Assembly (NCBI GenBank): GCA_035578175.1
Contig: JAQMRL010000007.1
Span: forward strand, 52,475,227-52,539,226
DNA: 64,000 nucleotides
Origin: Catonia carolina
Taxonomy: Eukaryota > Arthropoda > Insecta > Hemiptera > Achilidae
Direction: 5' to 3'
Made by a program: the position numbers and the translations under genes. Below, one piece after another: positions 43,738 through 55,455 of the stretch. The notes beneath the pieces are model-generated. The model searched no databases, had not been told where the DNA came from, and saw nothing but the letters and a program-made list of their open reading frames with translations. Position 1 is the stretch's first letter. Every line of letters begins with the position of its first letter.

Positions 43738-44274
43738 TGACAATATCTAAAAGGAAAGTGTTGGTTCCAGAATTATCTAGTAGGAATGAGAATTTAGAAT
43801 GTTAGTTAATCATAGTTGATAAATGGGTTAGCTACTAAGAAATGGTTATAAATGTAGTGTATGAAAGGTTAGTACAGCTTTATTGCTGTGAGGTTTGGTG
43901 TATCTATTTAGATAATTGGCTTTTTTGTAACCCGTTTTATTCAATTTTAATTTGTTTACATTTTGTTAAGACTTATCCAGAAACTGACAGAAATATTTTT
44001 TATTTATGTCATTATGTCGAAAATCTTCTCTCTTCTCGAAATCTCTATAGCTTAGGCATTTTTATAAGCACCGGCCGGTTTGGTCTTGAGTTGGCTTTGA
44101 TCTGTGAGTTATACTGTGTAACACAAATAAGTTTGCTGAAAAGGTCCAGCGTATACTGTAGACGTCGTATAATCGTTTGTGAGTAGTATTTAGTTTAATT
44201 AAGTGCGATATCATCTACTTAAGTTTATATAATGTTAGTAATTTACTATAATTAGTTTATTGTTTATAATAAGT
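43738..44274 (+). repeat. About 580-bp repeat, copy 2, interrupted by solo LTR 2
   Basis: Same order of shared words as 39430-40020, including TGTTGGTTCCAGAATTATCT, TATAGCTTAGGCAT and GAAAAGGTCCA. It ends AATTAGTTTATTGTTTATAA before the LTR. The 114-codon frame at 43842-44186 is not conserved in the other copy. Confidence 0.6.
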
Positions 44275-44815
44275 TGTCGCTGACAGCTTCACAATTATCA
44301 GCGCTGCAGACGGTCCCAGAACCTGCCGTGGGGAGCACCAACGACGCCGCAGCCAGCAGTGCCTCTTCTTCACCATTCAATTGATTCGCCGGACGGGATT
44401 TAAGCGGCCGCACTGGACTGTTTGCCGCACTTGCCATCCAGCTCCCGAACGTGGAAGAAGAGCTCTGCCGAGAGGGGGCGCACCATCCCTGGTCAACGCT
44501 ACTGGTGGTGGACGCACATTCCCACACCCGTCAGCCTTTACCTATCTGGTAGCCGAAAAAAGCCCGTGCGTGCCTGATGGCACCATGTTGAAGATTGAAT
44601 TCAGCGCGGGAGCGGAGAGAACCGCCTCGGCCGCGGTATCGGCCGACGGCCTACGTTAACCCGACACTGCAGGGCTCTGTGGGCCACAACTGTCACGCTG
44701 TAGTGGGGACTCAACTGCCGCTGAGGGAAAGCTAGGACTAACCTTGGAAGCTGAGCCGTCACTCTTCGGGCACCGCTCCCAACACACCCGCTCGCCGCTT
44801 CCGACTACCTACAAC

Positions 44816-44831
44816 GGCCCTTTTCAGGGCC
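44816..44831 (+). terminator. Histone-mRNA-like stem-loop 1 in LTR 2
   Basis: GGCCCTTTTCAGGGCC forms a perfect 6-bp stem with a TTTC loop, preceded by ACAAC and followed by a run of nine A. It agrees with the histone 3'-end hairpin consensus. Confidence 0.65.
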
Positions 44832-44879
44832 AAAAAAAAATCCTGCTTTTTTCAGGGGCACCAACCCACTACATACAAA

Positions 44880-44895
44880 GGTCCTTCTCAGGACC
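44880..44895 (+). terminator. Histone-mRNA-like stem-loop 3 in LTR 2
   Basis: GGTCCTTCTCAGGACC: perfect 6-bp stem and a TCTC loop, preceded by CATACAAA and followed by CCCAA. A degenerate relative (CCTGCTTTTTTCAGGGGCACC, stem-loop 2) lies between it and stem-loop 1 at about 44842-44861. Confidence 0.55.
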
Positions 44896-44910
44896 CCCAA
44901 TTAATTAATA

Positions 44911-44926
44911 TGCCCTTTTCAGAGCA
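44911..44926 (+). terminator. Histone-mRNA-like stem-loop 4 in LTR 2
   Basis: TGCCCTTTTCAGAGCA: 6-bp stem with one C-A mismatch at the same position as in LTR 1, a TTTC loop, followed by ACCAAA. It is the closest in context to the LTR 1 hairpin. Confidence 0.55.
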
Positions 44927-44981
44927 ACCAAATTAGCAAACAAGTTTCTGCCACGTATCGTCAGAGCCCCGGTCGGCGACA

Positions 44982-46119
44982 AAGCAATTTAATTGTAATT
45001 TATTCGTAGATTTATAAGTCACATTTACAATTGTTATTTATAGTGCGTAGTAAATACTTGTAATTTGAAACGATATATTGTTCATTATTCATTTTACCCA
45101 GATCCCGAAACGGATCTTAGCGATAAGTGACAGTATTTATAAAATACTAAACCAAGATCAGACTACAGATTTTAGTGAATTCATGGACTTCCACGAATTG
45201 CACCAGGTACTGGTAACGAATTGGTAGCAGGTAAATTTATAAAAGGGAGAAAAAAGAAAACCCTACACTGAAAAGCTTACAGAAATATTTAAATTGTGTC
45301 ATCGTAAATGGCTCTAAAACCTGTTTGTTTTCTAAATTATTTATTTATTTGTTTATAGTTTTGCTTATTTTTTTTAACAGTTAAAAGTAATTAATCACTT
45401 GTCTTTTTTTTTATAAACATTTATTTACCGTCTCTCAAAGTAAATTTTACATGTTAATCAATGACAATAACAACGATGAGTGATAAGTGTAAATTTAATC
45501 TCAAATTTAAAATTGATGTTAATGGAATCTGTTTGTGAAAAATTTGTTTAAAATTTTATAACAGCGAACCAAAAACCAAACTTAGCCAACCTTAGTATAC
45601 AAAGTATATGTACAATTGAAAAATATCATTACATTAAATTTTTGTAAACTGATTTTCAAAGTATAAAATATGATAATGTTTTAATTTTTGTTTAATAATA
45701 AGGTACATTGAATTCATGTTGCAAATTTCGCATAGATACACATTTTGTAACAAACATTATTCGCTTTTTATAACTTAAATAAATCTTGTGTATCAACAAA
45801 ATAAAATAAAAATGTACTTGATCAATTTATTGTGAACAAGAATACTACCTTACACACAAAAAAATCTTGACTTTAGGCAAGGAAGGAACATTATACAATT
45901 AAGCTTCGAATTCTTTGCAAATTAATTACATTTTATAAAAAAATAGAAATACAAATAAAAGAGAAACAATTAAGGGTAAGACATAGTCACACAAACACGC
46001 TCTCACATGAAAAGATGTCTAACAAAAATGTTTAATTATTACTATTATAACATAACCTTAGATTTCGTTACATATAAATTATAAATTCATTTATGACAAA
46101 AAATTACTATTATTTAATG
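44982..46119. other. AT-rich stretch, nothing recognised
   Basis: The first bases continue the interrupted repeat. No coding or repeat features beyond that. Confidence 0.5.
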
Positions 46120-46732
46120 CAGTATTTCCTCGTTTACCCAGATGTCCGAATTTTCCAGATCAATCTGGATAGAAAAAATATTTTTTATTCATAACATCGC
46201 GATATCCCAATATTTAAAAAACACTCTAGTCTAGGCACAGTGCAGTGCATTATACAGTACACACCATACACCGTTCAGTATTTACACAAATCAAAGTTTG
46301 AAGATTCAAAGTATATTGTTGTAGTATGTACTGAACTATCAAAGCATTAGTGCCTCGAGTTGAAGATCGCAAGTACATTCCTCCATTTGCTTGGTGAGTT
46401 TTTGCTGGACAATTTCATGGCCTACTTGGGCAGCAGCCCAACACCACACCGATTGAACTTACGATGATAAAACGATTACGAAATCAAGCTGCCTTAAACG
46501 CCACATAAAAATATAGCAAAGATAAAAATTATTTCTTTATTAAGAAAACGAAATACTTTTAATATGTGTATAAAACACATTGTAGTGTTTCAGTTGAAAG
46601 ACGTATAAATAAACGGTAAGTTTTTCCATTACATTATACTTTTATTTATTGCTTACTGTATCCGGTTTATACGGATTTTGGATTTTCCGAATCCTTCTGG
46701 TCCAATTAGTCCGGTTAAACGAGATAATAATA
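46120..46732. mobile_element. Pogo/Tigger-like non-autonomous relic
   Basis: The left end CAGTATTTCCTCGTTTACCC and the complement of the right end (ATTATCTCGTTTAACCGGAC...) share CTCGTTTA-CC and later CCGGA/GGACC words. The CAGT...CTCGTTTAACCGGAC form is typical of Tigger elements. About 610 bp with no transposase frame. The right terminus is eroded and the target duplication is not clear. Confidence 0.5.
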
Positions 46733-46746
46733 TTTATAGTTTCTCA

Positions 46747-47126
46747 TAACTGGCATATGGAATGTTAAATTATTTCTACTCGATCTGCTAGTTCCGGGAC
46801 TACAAAAAATAGTTCTGCCTCTTATCACATGATCAGCCAATTTTAAGAACAGAACAGGTAGAGTTTTCAAAAACTCTAGTCAGAGTTATTTTCTCTGAGA
46901 GTAATGGTTTTCACTATTATACAGCCAGACCCTGTGGTGAATAAAGTGAAGATGTCATTTTCAGGGTGGAAAGTAGATGCTTTTCAGAGGGCCTAGCATG
47001 CTAATTAGCATCCTTTTCCATACAGTGAGGAAGGATGGTAAACCACCTCACTCCTTGTTTTACCTTAGAAAAGCCTCTAGAGGTTCAATCTAACCTTTTG
47101 GCTGATGACCGAAATAAAAACAACAA
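46747..47126 (+). repeat. R400 repeat copy c
   Basis: Near full length, with the GATCTGCTAGTTCCGGGACTAC-type variant also seen in copies at 23728 and 59190. The 3' end reads GGCTGATGACCGAAATAAAA. Confidence 0.75.
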
Positions 47127-47626
47127 CTAAATAGATAATAAACAATGAATTTAAGTTACCTTGAATTTAGCACCCAGGTCGCTGTGCTGAGACCTTTCCA
47201 CGCCACTTCCTTTGTAGTTCTAACTGAAACATTAAAATTTAATATTAGTATTAAAAGGGATAACATCTTGGAATTTATTATTATAAGGTATTAAGTTATT
47301 TTATTAAGTTATGTACGGTTATACGATTTTTCTTTAATACAGAATGAGAAATTATTGTGTCATAATTTTTTATACCCGAACTTTACCATTTATTTTATGA
47401 CCCCTTGAATTCAAAACATTGTTTTTGCAAGACTTTTTGTCTACATTTTAGTAGTTTTACGTTCTAGAGAAAAAACCTGTTAAACCAATAGCGCTGAAAT
47501 TTGAAAACTACGGTATCCTCAACCGACCTTAGAGGCACAGATTAGATTTTGAGTAGTCTCGAAATTACGTATACTGTAGTACAATTAGGTACAACACCAC
47601 AAAAATTCAATTATTTGAAAAGTTTG
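47127..47626. other. Stretch without recognised features
   Basis: Nothing supported between two R400 copies. Confidence 0.45.
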
Positions 47627-48018
47627 CCCATAGCAGACAGGTGGAGTGTCAAATTAATTTACACTCAATCTGTTCGTTGCAGGGCTAACATAAATAGTTC
47701 TGTTTCTTATCACATGGTTAGCCAACTAAATGACTGAATCATTTAAGAACAGAAGAGGTACAGGTGTAACAGACACTAATCAGAGTTATCTTTCTCTGAA
47801 AGTAATGAATTTCATTATACAGCCAGACCCTGTGGTGAATGAAGTAAAGGTATCATTTGCAAAGTGGAAAATATGTGCTTTTCAGAGGGCCTGACATACT
47901 GATGAGCGTACTTTTCACTCAGGGAGGAAGGCAATGGTAAACCACCTCACTCTTCGTTTTACTTAGTAATACCTCTACAGGTTCAAACCAGCTTTTTGGC
48001 TGATGACCTAAACAACAT
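47627..48018 (+). repeat. R400 repeat copy d (best full copy)
   Basis: The closest match to copy a. It contains CAGACAGGTGGAGTGTCAAA, TCTGTTCGTTGCAGGGC and the terminal GGCTGATGACCTAAACAAC. No target duplication was identified. Confidence 0.85.
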
Positions 48019-49292
48019 TTCAAAAAAGGTTCTACCGACTCCATTAAACTTCCCCCTTTTTGCTGAATAAGGTATATTCAATAAAATGGTATAAGTAAAA
48101 AAAAAGTATGTGGGCAGGTTCTAGTCCCGTTCAAAAATTTAGTTGAAGTGCAGGTTAACAATTTGCAAATTACAAATTTTATAAAACAACTGTGAATGCT
48201 GCACTATTTGTCTGCAAAATACAAAATACAAATACAAAGTTCATTGTTAATTTTAGTAGTACTGTTCTCTGAACTTGGTTGGGATCAAGTCAGAAGTCTT
48301 GATCCCAACCCAAAAGGCTGGATCAGGGGTCAAAATCGTGAAGACGTCACTTGATACAAACCTACTGACATTAAACTAGCTGAGAATTTACTTTCTCTTC
48401 TCTATCGACAAAAATTCAGGAACAGCTTACATTTCAGAATCTGAGGATTGATACATGTCTAGATTTTACAATTTGAAACAGTTAAATTATTCAGAAGATT
48501 GTATGTCGTTAAACACTTTGGAACAAAATAATGTCTTTTTCATTGTGATATGCATGTACAAGATATCTTCCGAAGAATAAGGAAACTTATTTGTATTTTT
48601 AAGAAGTTTAAATCGGTACTTGATTTTATAACGTTAAAAACTGTACATTTTTTTCCAATGTCCAATTAGTAATCGCTTACGGAATATTGGGATGGAATGG
48701 AACTTGCAAGTCATATTAAGACCGTTTGGAAAAATGCAAAACCTCATTTTATGAGCAATTAATCTGACCACCACATCATTCTAAGTAATTGTTCAATAAT
48801 TTTCTAACACTACATGTTCGTCAACATTTTCCAATGAACTAATTAAGGCGCAAGAACCTCTTTTAACAAATCCATAAATACTGTTTAAGAAACTATCTTT
48901 TGATTTTGTTGCCCAGAGCTAAAAGAACGCTGTTTCAAAGATATCTTGTATTTTAGTCCCAAAACTGTGCAACTTTTTCCCAAGATTATTGAATAATTAT
49001 AAGGAGGATCAAATAGGTTGTAGCGGAATTACCGTAATAGCTTTTTACCGTTGGTAGGACGAAAACGAAAGAAAGAAATAATATGCCTTTCAATCTATGA
49101 AGCTACAACTTGGCATTTTTGTTCTCGGACCTGGATTCTCGGAGACCTGGTGTTTGAAGAAGCGGCATTAAATTTACCTGCTCTTGGAAATGGGAGACTA
49201 CAGTTGGATAAATATTTTCCGATAGGGAATAAATTAAGAAATAGAGATAAACATTATAATGTCAAGTTAATGAAATATTACATGAAGGATAT
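48019..49292. other. Non-coding stretch with one strong hairpin
   Basis: A perfect 13-bp hairpin lies at 48277-48310 (arms GGTTGGGATCAAG, 8-nt loop). The 81-codon frame at 49051-49296 shows no motif. Otherwise nothing is recognised. Confidence 0.5.
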
Positions 49293-49515
49293 TTGAAAAA
49301 TTTAGGGAGTTTATTATTCCCTAAAAAAACTGGTATTAGCTTACTACAAAAATAAATTACCTATATACTAATTATAATAATTAGTAATTATACCTATAAT
49401 ACCTATTATACCTATAATTACAAATTATAATAAATTATTATATGTTTGAAAAATTTAGGGAGTTTATTATTCCCTAAAAAACCGGTATTACCTTACTAAA
49501 ATAATAAATTATTTA
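49293..49515 (+). repeat. Local duplication of about 70 bp
   Basis: TTTGAAAAATTTAGGGAGTT with TATTATTCCCTAAAAAA occurs at 49292 and again at 49444. The two are separated by a mosaic of AATTATA and ACCTATAAT short repeats. Confidence 0.8.
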
Positions 49516-50579
49516 TTATTTATTTACTGAATATTTGTGGCAATTTTTAGAATATTGTTATCATTTCGTTTTATCCGTCCGTCACACCCAGATGTCAGCA
49601 ACTACAAGAGATAGCAACAAACAAACGTTTTTCGGATTCATAATTTTGCACAAAAACATAGTGGGCTGAAATTCGGGTTGAAGTTCCGGTTTCCACCGGA
49701 AGTGGCCTAAAACCGAAAATCAAGAAATCAAAGTCAACATTCGGAAACAAAAATAGTGCCATTTCATTCCTCTTAAAGAGTAGATACAGAAATAACTAAC
49801 GTTTATTGTCATTAATCTAAGGTGACCCTTTTTAAAAATTGTCACCAGGCATGAGAATCGTTGTCTCATGAAAGGAATTTTTATTCAATATATTTGTTTG
49901 ATATCTTATTCTCTTTGACACTTTTTTAGTTTCATTTAAAAACGCAATGAAGTTGGTTCATGTTCCACATTATTTACTACTTAAACTTAAAACCGTTAAT
50001 GATAGTGTTAAATATAAAATTAAGTGAGAAAAATGTAGTGTAGTAATTACTAGCTACATAAAATTATCACATTTCGGTAAGTTGTCTATTTCAGTTTATT
50101 AATGAGTTTTTTGCATTCACAAGCTAGAAAGTAGTTAGGTGAAAATCTGGATGGATTTTAATTACCATAAATTGCTTTAAAAAAAAGAAATGCTAAAAAT
50201 TTGTCAGTTCTAAATAAACGTATTCTAGAACAAAAATAAAGTTTTAATGACATGCATGAGAAATGTAATTTATATTTATGATTTGCTAAAAAAGTCATTT
50301 AATTGGAACGAAGTGTTGATAGTCAGTTAGAGCAAATCTGTTGCATTGACGCTCTGATGTGAAAGTTTAAAACAGCTTTTTCCTCTAACTTTGTTAAGCT
50401 TTTAGAATATACTGTATTTATTAATCTATCATACAGATTATGTATATGTATAAAACGCATTCTTTAGAGCTTGCCTCTATTATTATTAAATAAAAACAAA
50501 AACTCCAATATATTTTACAAAATATACTAGTTTGATTCGTTATGATTAAAACTATTTCAATTTATTTCAAATTTACGTA
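49516..50579. other. AT-rich stretch, nothing recognised
   Basis: No supported features. A CCGGTTTCCACCGG palindrome is at about 49688-49701. Confidence 0.45.
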
Positions 50580-51570
50580 AAAACTAGGCAGGGAGATGGA
50601 CTGTCACCGGTTCGTTTTAACTATGTGCTATAAAAAGTTATTCAGGAGTGGGAAATGGATCTTGATGGATAAAATAAAGGATTGCTCAATCATGTACACA
50701 TTGGGGGATCAAAGAATGATACAAAGAAAAACTGTATTACTTTTGCAGATGACCTAGCAATTGTTTCTAGTAACACGGAAACAGTAATAAAACAAATCAA
50801 CGTGTTAAAATAACAAGCAGAAAATGCAGCACTACAGATTTCCTACGAGATAACTTATTACATAACGAATATCAAAACAGTCACGCGTCACCTGAAGATA
50901 CAATACGGAAAAATTGATAGCTTCAAGTACCTCAGGGTGATAATATAACCAAATACCGGGGAAAAGACAGCGAACAACAGACGAGGAAAGATGACCGGTG
51001 CACTTCGAGGGACTCACCACTTGTATAAAAAGAAAGCACTCTCAAGACACGCTAAGATTAGACATAATACTGTAATAACACCTGTGTGTCTGTACGCAAG
51101 TGAGTGCTTTAAAATGACCAGGAAGACTAGCCTAAGGGAAGCAGAGGAATTTGAGAGAAAGATCCTCCGCAAAATAATGGGTCCTAAGAAAGTAGACGGA
51201 CAATATAGGTTACGAGGTCAAGAAGAACAGTACAGAAAAAAATTAACGATTAATGGAAACGATTAGAAAAGAAGACTATTATTTTACGGGCACCTGTATA
51301 GAATGGATGACAACCGTTTGACAAAACAAATTTTTAAGACACTAAACAATAGACATAAGGTGTTAGATAAATAGTTTAAAGAAGTGGGAAAGAATATTGA
51401 GAAAACCGGAATAAACCGAGAAAACTTAATGAACCGAACAAAATTCAGACAACTAATTACGAACTTTAAGGGTTTCCATGAGGAGGAAAAACAGAACAGT
51501 AGGTGGACAGATGAAAGGAGAATGTGGGCTGCAGAAAGAGCTTTCAGAAACGTTTAAAGCCACCTTACAC
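50580..51570 (+). pseudogene. LINE reverse transcriptase relic (C-terminal half)
   Basis: The reading begins within the RT domain at GRQGDGLSPVRFNYV (about 50587). It continues to the catalytic box ITFADDLAIVSS (about 50731-50766), with both Asp kept, then FKYLRVII. The frame 50991-51266 follows with TGALRGTHHLYKKK, KIRHNTVITPVCLYASECF and EFERKILRKIMGPKKVDGQY. After a stop come LLFYGHLYRMDDNRLTKQIF and, near 51475-51560, a closing FHEEEKQNSRWTDERRMWAA. Several stops show it is dead. The N-terminal half and endonuclease are missing, which is common for 5'-truncated LINE copies. The group is not certain (RTE/R4/Jockey-related). Confidence 0.8.
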
Positions 51571-52419
51571 GTGGTCTAAAGTTGGCCCTATACGAAGAGA
51601 AAAATGAAAATTACAATTTGATCTCTTGCGTATCGCGTTGAAACTGGGTTACAAATATTACTGAAACAATTAAAATTAATCATAATATTAGAACATTGTA
51701 ATAGGCTACCTAAACATTCGTTCAGAATCTAGGTATAATAAATGACCGACAGACATTCTTCATACGTCTAACAATTGCTTTTTCACGCAATTTATTATAA
51801 AACTTCGACTACACTAACAAATTCAATTAAATTAATTACAAAACTTAAGGTTAAACTAAACTTGACTATAATAATTAGGATAATATCATTCAATTAAAAT
51901 TTTTTTACGCAATTAAAGCTGGTAGTCCTTTATAGTCCAGTTTAGTTGAAGCTGCGACTGAATTATGAATGACTGCTATTATCAATTGTTTATACACACG
52001 GTAACAAGTACGTTAGAAAAAGGACTCCGTACTGTAAGAGGCTACTCCGATTGTAGGTAAGAGGCTATTATTAATGGTAAAATAACTTTTATTGTTAGTT
52101 AAGTTAGTTTAAGCTTTAAGTTTTGTAATTAATTTAGGTAAAGTAGTCTAATTTTATCTTTTTAGTATGAATCTTTTTAGGAATTGTGAAATTGTACATT
52201 GTAATAAGTTTAAGGAAGTCTGTTTATTATTTATTATAACCATATCCCGAACGAACCTCTAGGCATGAGTGTTACAACACACTCGATTTAAGTACTTTTC
52301 AAATCAGTGGTTAAACTAGATTTTCTCATTATATTTTAATGTTTGTTAAGTATCATCTTCATTTATCTATTTATTTTTGCTGACCATAATTTAAAACAAC
52401 ACGACCAATAATAAAAATA
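51571..52419. other. AT-rich stretch after the LINE relic
   Basis: Possibly includes the LINE 3' untranslated part, but no poly-A end is visible. Nothing else is recognised. Confidence 0.45.
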
Positions 52420-53348
52420 TTTGGTGTGAAACACTCACACAACTTTCTCTTGCCAATGCAAATAATTAACATTAAACCTAACATTAGTAATAATACATTA
52501 GAAATTAAAAAAAACTAACCTCAATAAACATAACCTAATTTTAATCATATAATGAAAGACGCAAAATGAAAATCAACCTCAGTTGGCTTAAAAATACGGA
52601 AAATCGCTCTTTCACGCTAAACTAGGCACTGTAAAAAAATGATATTAATAAAAGTTGTAAATCTTTTAATTTCCTTTAAATTTTGTTATGTACACTTTTG
52701 TCGTAAAATGCATTCTAAGGCCGAAATTTTTAAAAAATTGACTTTCTCACGTTTTCGTAAGAAAAAACATAAAATTGCTAATTACCGCTAAACTAAGCCT
52801 TATACAAAAAAATGTTTGAAATAAAAGTTGTAGGTTTTTAATTCTCTACAACTTTTATTTTATAAATTTCTGCGCTAAAATGCATATTAAAGCCGCGATC
52901 TTGAAAAACAATGGTTTTACGTGAAAACAGCCTCACCAAGAATTTCAGAAACATGACGCCTACCCTATCTTGTAGAGAATAAAAAATTTAGTAAACCAGG
53001 CGATTTAAAAAAAAATCGTAAGACCAGTTTTTGAGAAAATCGCAAAAAAGTGAAAAATTACACGAATAAATTACTACTTCTGGTTGACCGATTTTGATGA
53101 AAATGTTTGTGTCGGATCCGGTAGTAGTATGTTACTTAAGTTTCAAGTTTCAAGTTCGTCCAATCATCCGTTCTTGAGATATTCTGTATACACACACACA
53201 CTCACAGACACACAGACCAATCGCTAAAAATATGTTTTTTGGGTTCAGGGGATGTGAAGACGTGTAGATCCGGTGAAAACTCGATTTCGAAAAATTGATA
53301 TGAAAACAATACTTTCCTTCCTATGTATTCATATAGGCAAGAAAAAGT
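52420..53348 (-). mobile_element. HLE1 copy 18 (full length, subfamily B)
   Basis: The 3' hairpin is complete (GTGTGAAACACTCACAC) and the 5' 13-mer has one change (GGCAAGAAAAAGT). The CA tract is very short (about 53190-53215). Confidence 0.88.
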
Positions 53349-53556
53349 AAAAATTTGGTTACAGTAGTAGGCCTACTGACGGGTGTAAAGTATCAAAAAA
53401 AGGATTCTTAAAACTGGAATTCATTTCCACATGACTAATAAGTAATGATAAAGTACTCGTAAAATACTATGATCAACCGGAGTTGTCATTCAGCACGGGT
53501 AAACCACCTAAAAAATAAATCGGATAAGAAGTAACAAACCTGAACCCCGCATTATT

Positions 53557-54520
53557 ACTTCCTCTTGCCTCATAATTATGAATATGTAGGAAAAGAAAGT
53601 ATTGATTTCATGTCGAATTTTCGAAATCGAGTTTTCACCGGATATACACGGTTTCAAGCCCCTCTGAATCCAAAAAAAAACATGTTTTTGCGAAAGGTCT
53701 GTGTCTTTGTTTGTATGTGAACAAAACACTTTAAGAAAGGAACATGGCACGAAGTTGAAACTTGGAACTTAAATTAAATGCAACGAGAGGACGCGACACG
53801 AACATTTTCATCAAAATCAGTCAAACAAAAGTAGTAAAATTGATTCGTGCAATCTTTCACTCTTTTGCAGTTTCCTCAAAAACGGCTACTACAACTTTTC
53901 TTAAATCACCTCATTTACTACTTTTTTATGCTCTACAAAATATAAAAAAGACATATACGACGTTTTGCTCAACAAGATATATATATATATAAATATATGG
54001 TTAAGCGCCATGTCTGCTGAAATTCTTGGGAGGCTTTGCTCTCGTAGAAAAGTTTTTTTAAAGATAGCAGCCTAAATTTGCATTTTAAAGCAAAAATGTA
54101 TATAATAAAAGTTGTAGAATATTTCAAAACCTACAAAGTTTAGTTGAAATACTTTTTTCTACAACGCTTAGTTTAGTAACAATTAGTGATTTTGTGATTT
54201 TTCTAATTGAAATCGGTAAAAAAATGAGGGATTTTTTTAAGATTGCGGCCTTAGCATGCATTTTACGGCAAAATATATAACTAAAGTTATAGAAAATTCA
54301 AAAAACTACAACGTTTATTCCTTCTTCAGAGCCTAGTTTAGCAATTGGTGATTTCTCGTATTTTAAAGTGAAACAGATGTAGGTTTTCATTTAGCGTCAT
54401 CCGCTCATGATTAAAAATAGGTGTTTTTCATTTTACAATGTTCACTCATGATTAAACATAGGTTATATTGTTCATTATTTCCATTGGCACGAGAAAGTTG
54501 TGGGAGTGTTTCACACCAGA
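53557..54520 (+). mobile_element. HLE1 copy 19 (old, full length)
   Basis: Ends ACTTCCTCTTGCC and GTGGGAGTGTTTCACACCAGA are present. The microsatellite is almost absent (GTGTCTTTGTTTGTATGTG), which suggests a copy inserted or decayed before repeat growth. A TA tract of about 18 bp lies at 53977-53995. Confidence 0.82.
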
Positions 54521-55227
54521 ATGTTTCTTGGTTTGTGCGTATATCTTTTATTTTATTCAAATAATCTAAATTTGAACTTATTGTATAAATGAACTTTTCA
54601 GAAAATAAATTCAATTTAATACAACCATCTCATGCTAGCATTAAGCTAGAGTGCAGTACGAGCATTTATAATAGTGTAATAAAAAAATTTTAATAACTTT
54701 TATAAAATTAAAATTACGGGATTAATTAAAATTGAAATTTTAATTAAAACTGTCAACAATCCTCCAAGAAAATTGTAGGTGATTGTGAAAATACAGAAAT
54801 TAAGAAGTATAAATGTAGTTGACTGATTTTAAACAAAACCTCGAAGCCTCAACGAATATTTTTATATTTAGCCAAGAGTAAATATTAAACTACGTGTGTT
54901 TTTTTTATATTTTTTAAATTTAATATTGTAATATTTTATTGAAGTTACAGAATGATAGGTTAATACTATTAATATACATCGAATGCTAGAATCGAGATTT
55001 TTCACTTTAATCGAGGTAAATTCCTGGAAATAGACATTTCACTTACACCAATACTGTAGGCCTATTATATAGTTTTTGTAATTAATTTCTTAAAACGCGA
55101 TAAAACATAACGTTCATATAAATATATTGAACCTTTCGCCCATAATTGGCAGGTGGTCGGTTAAAAATTAAATTAAATTATAAAAACTATAATTTCAATA
55201 ATTTTTAAAATATTTTTAATAATTTTT
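54521..55227. other. AT-rich stretch, nothing recognised
   Basis: No supported features. Confidence 0.5.
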
Positions 55228-55358
55228 ACTTTCTCTTGCCTTTATGAATACATAAGAAGGGAAGTATTGTTTTCATGTCAATTTTTTGAAATCGAGTTTT
55301 CACCGGATATGCACGTTTTCAGACCCCCTGAACCCAAAAATCATGTTTTTAGCGATTG

Positions 55359-55455
<97 letters not shown>

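Larger units (their letters stand above)
44275..44981 (+). mobile_element. Solo LTR 2 (same type as LTR 1)
   Basis: This 707-bp GC-rich block begins TGTCGCTGAC and ends GTCGGCGACA (9 of 10 inverted). It is flanked by AAGT (44271-44274) and AAGC (44982-44985). The paralogous repeat at about 40013 reads ATAAAGCC uninterrupted, so AAGC was the target and the left copy has one change. Its last 70 bp resemble the LTR 1 end in layout: stem-loop, AACCAAA, GTTTCTGCCAC, then GTCGGCGACA. Frames at 44264-44659 on both strands follow the GC content and do not resemble proteins. No TATA box was found. No internal retrotransposon sequence adjoins. Confidence 0.8.

Noticed and set aside
43842..44186. 114-codon frame as a gene
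   Set aside because: It lies in the 580-bp repeat and is not open in the other copy.
44264..44659. Ala/Ser-rich frames on both strands, possible host exon
   Set aside because: The block has LTR ends, an empty site and stem-loops; frames follow GC content.
44816..44926. Histone gene cluster remnant
   Set aside because: No histone coding text exists upstream of any hairpin, and the hairpins lie inside TG...CA-bounded LTRs.
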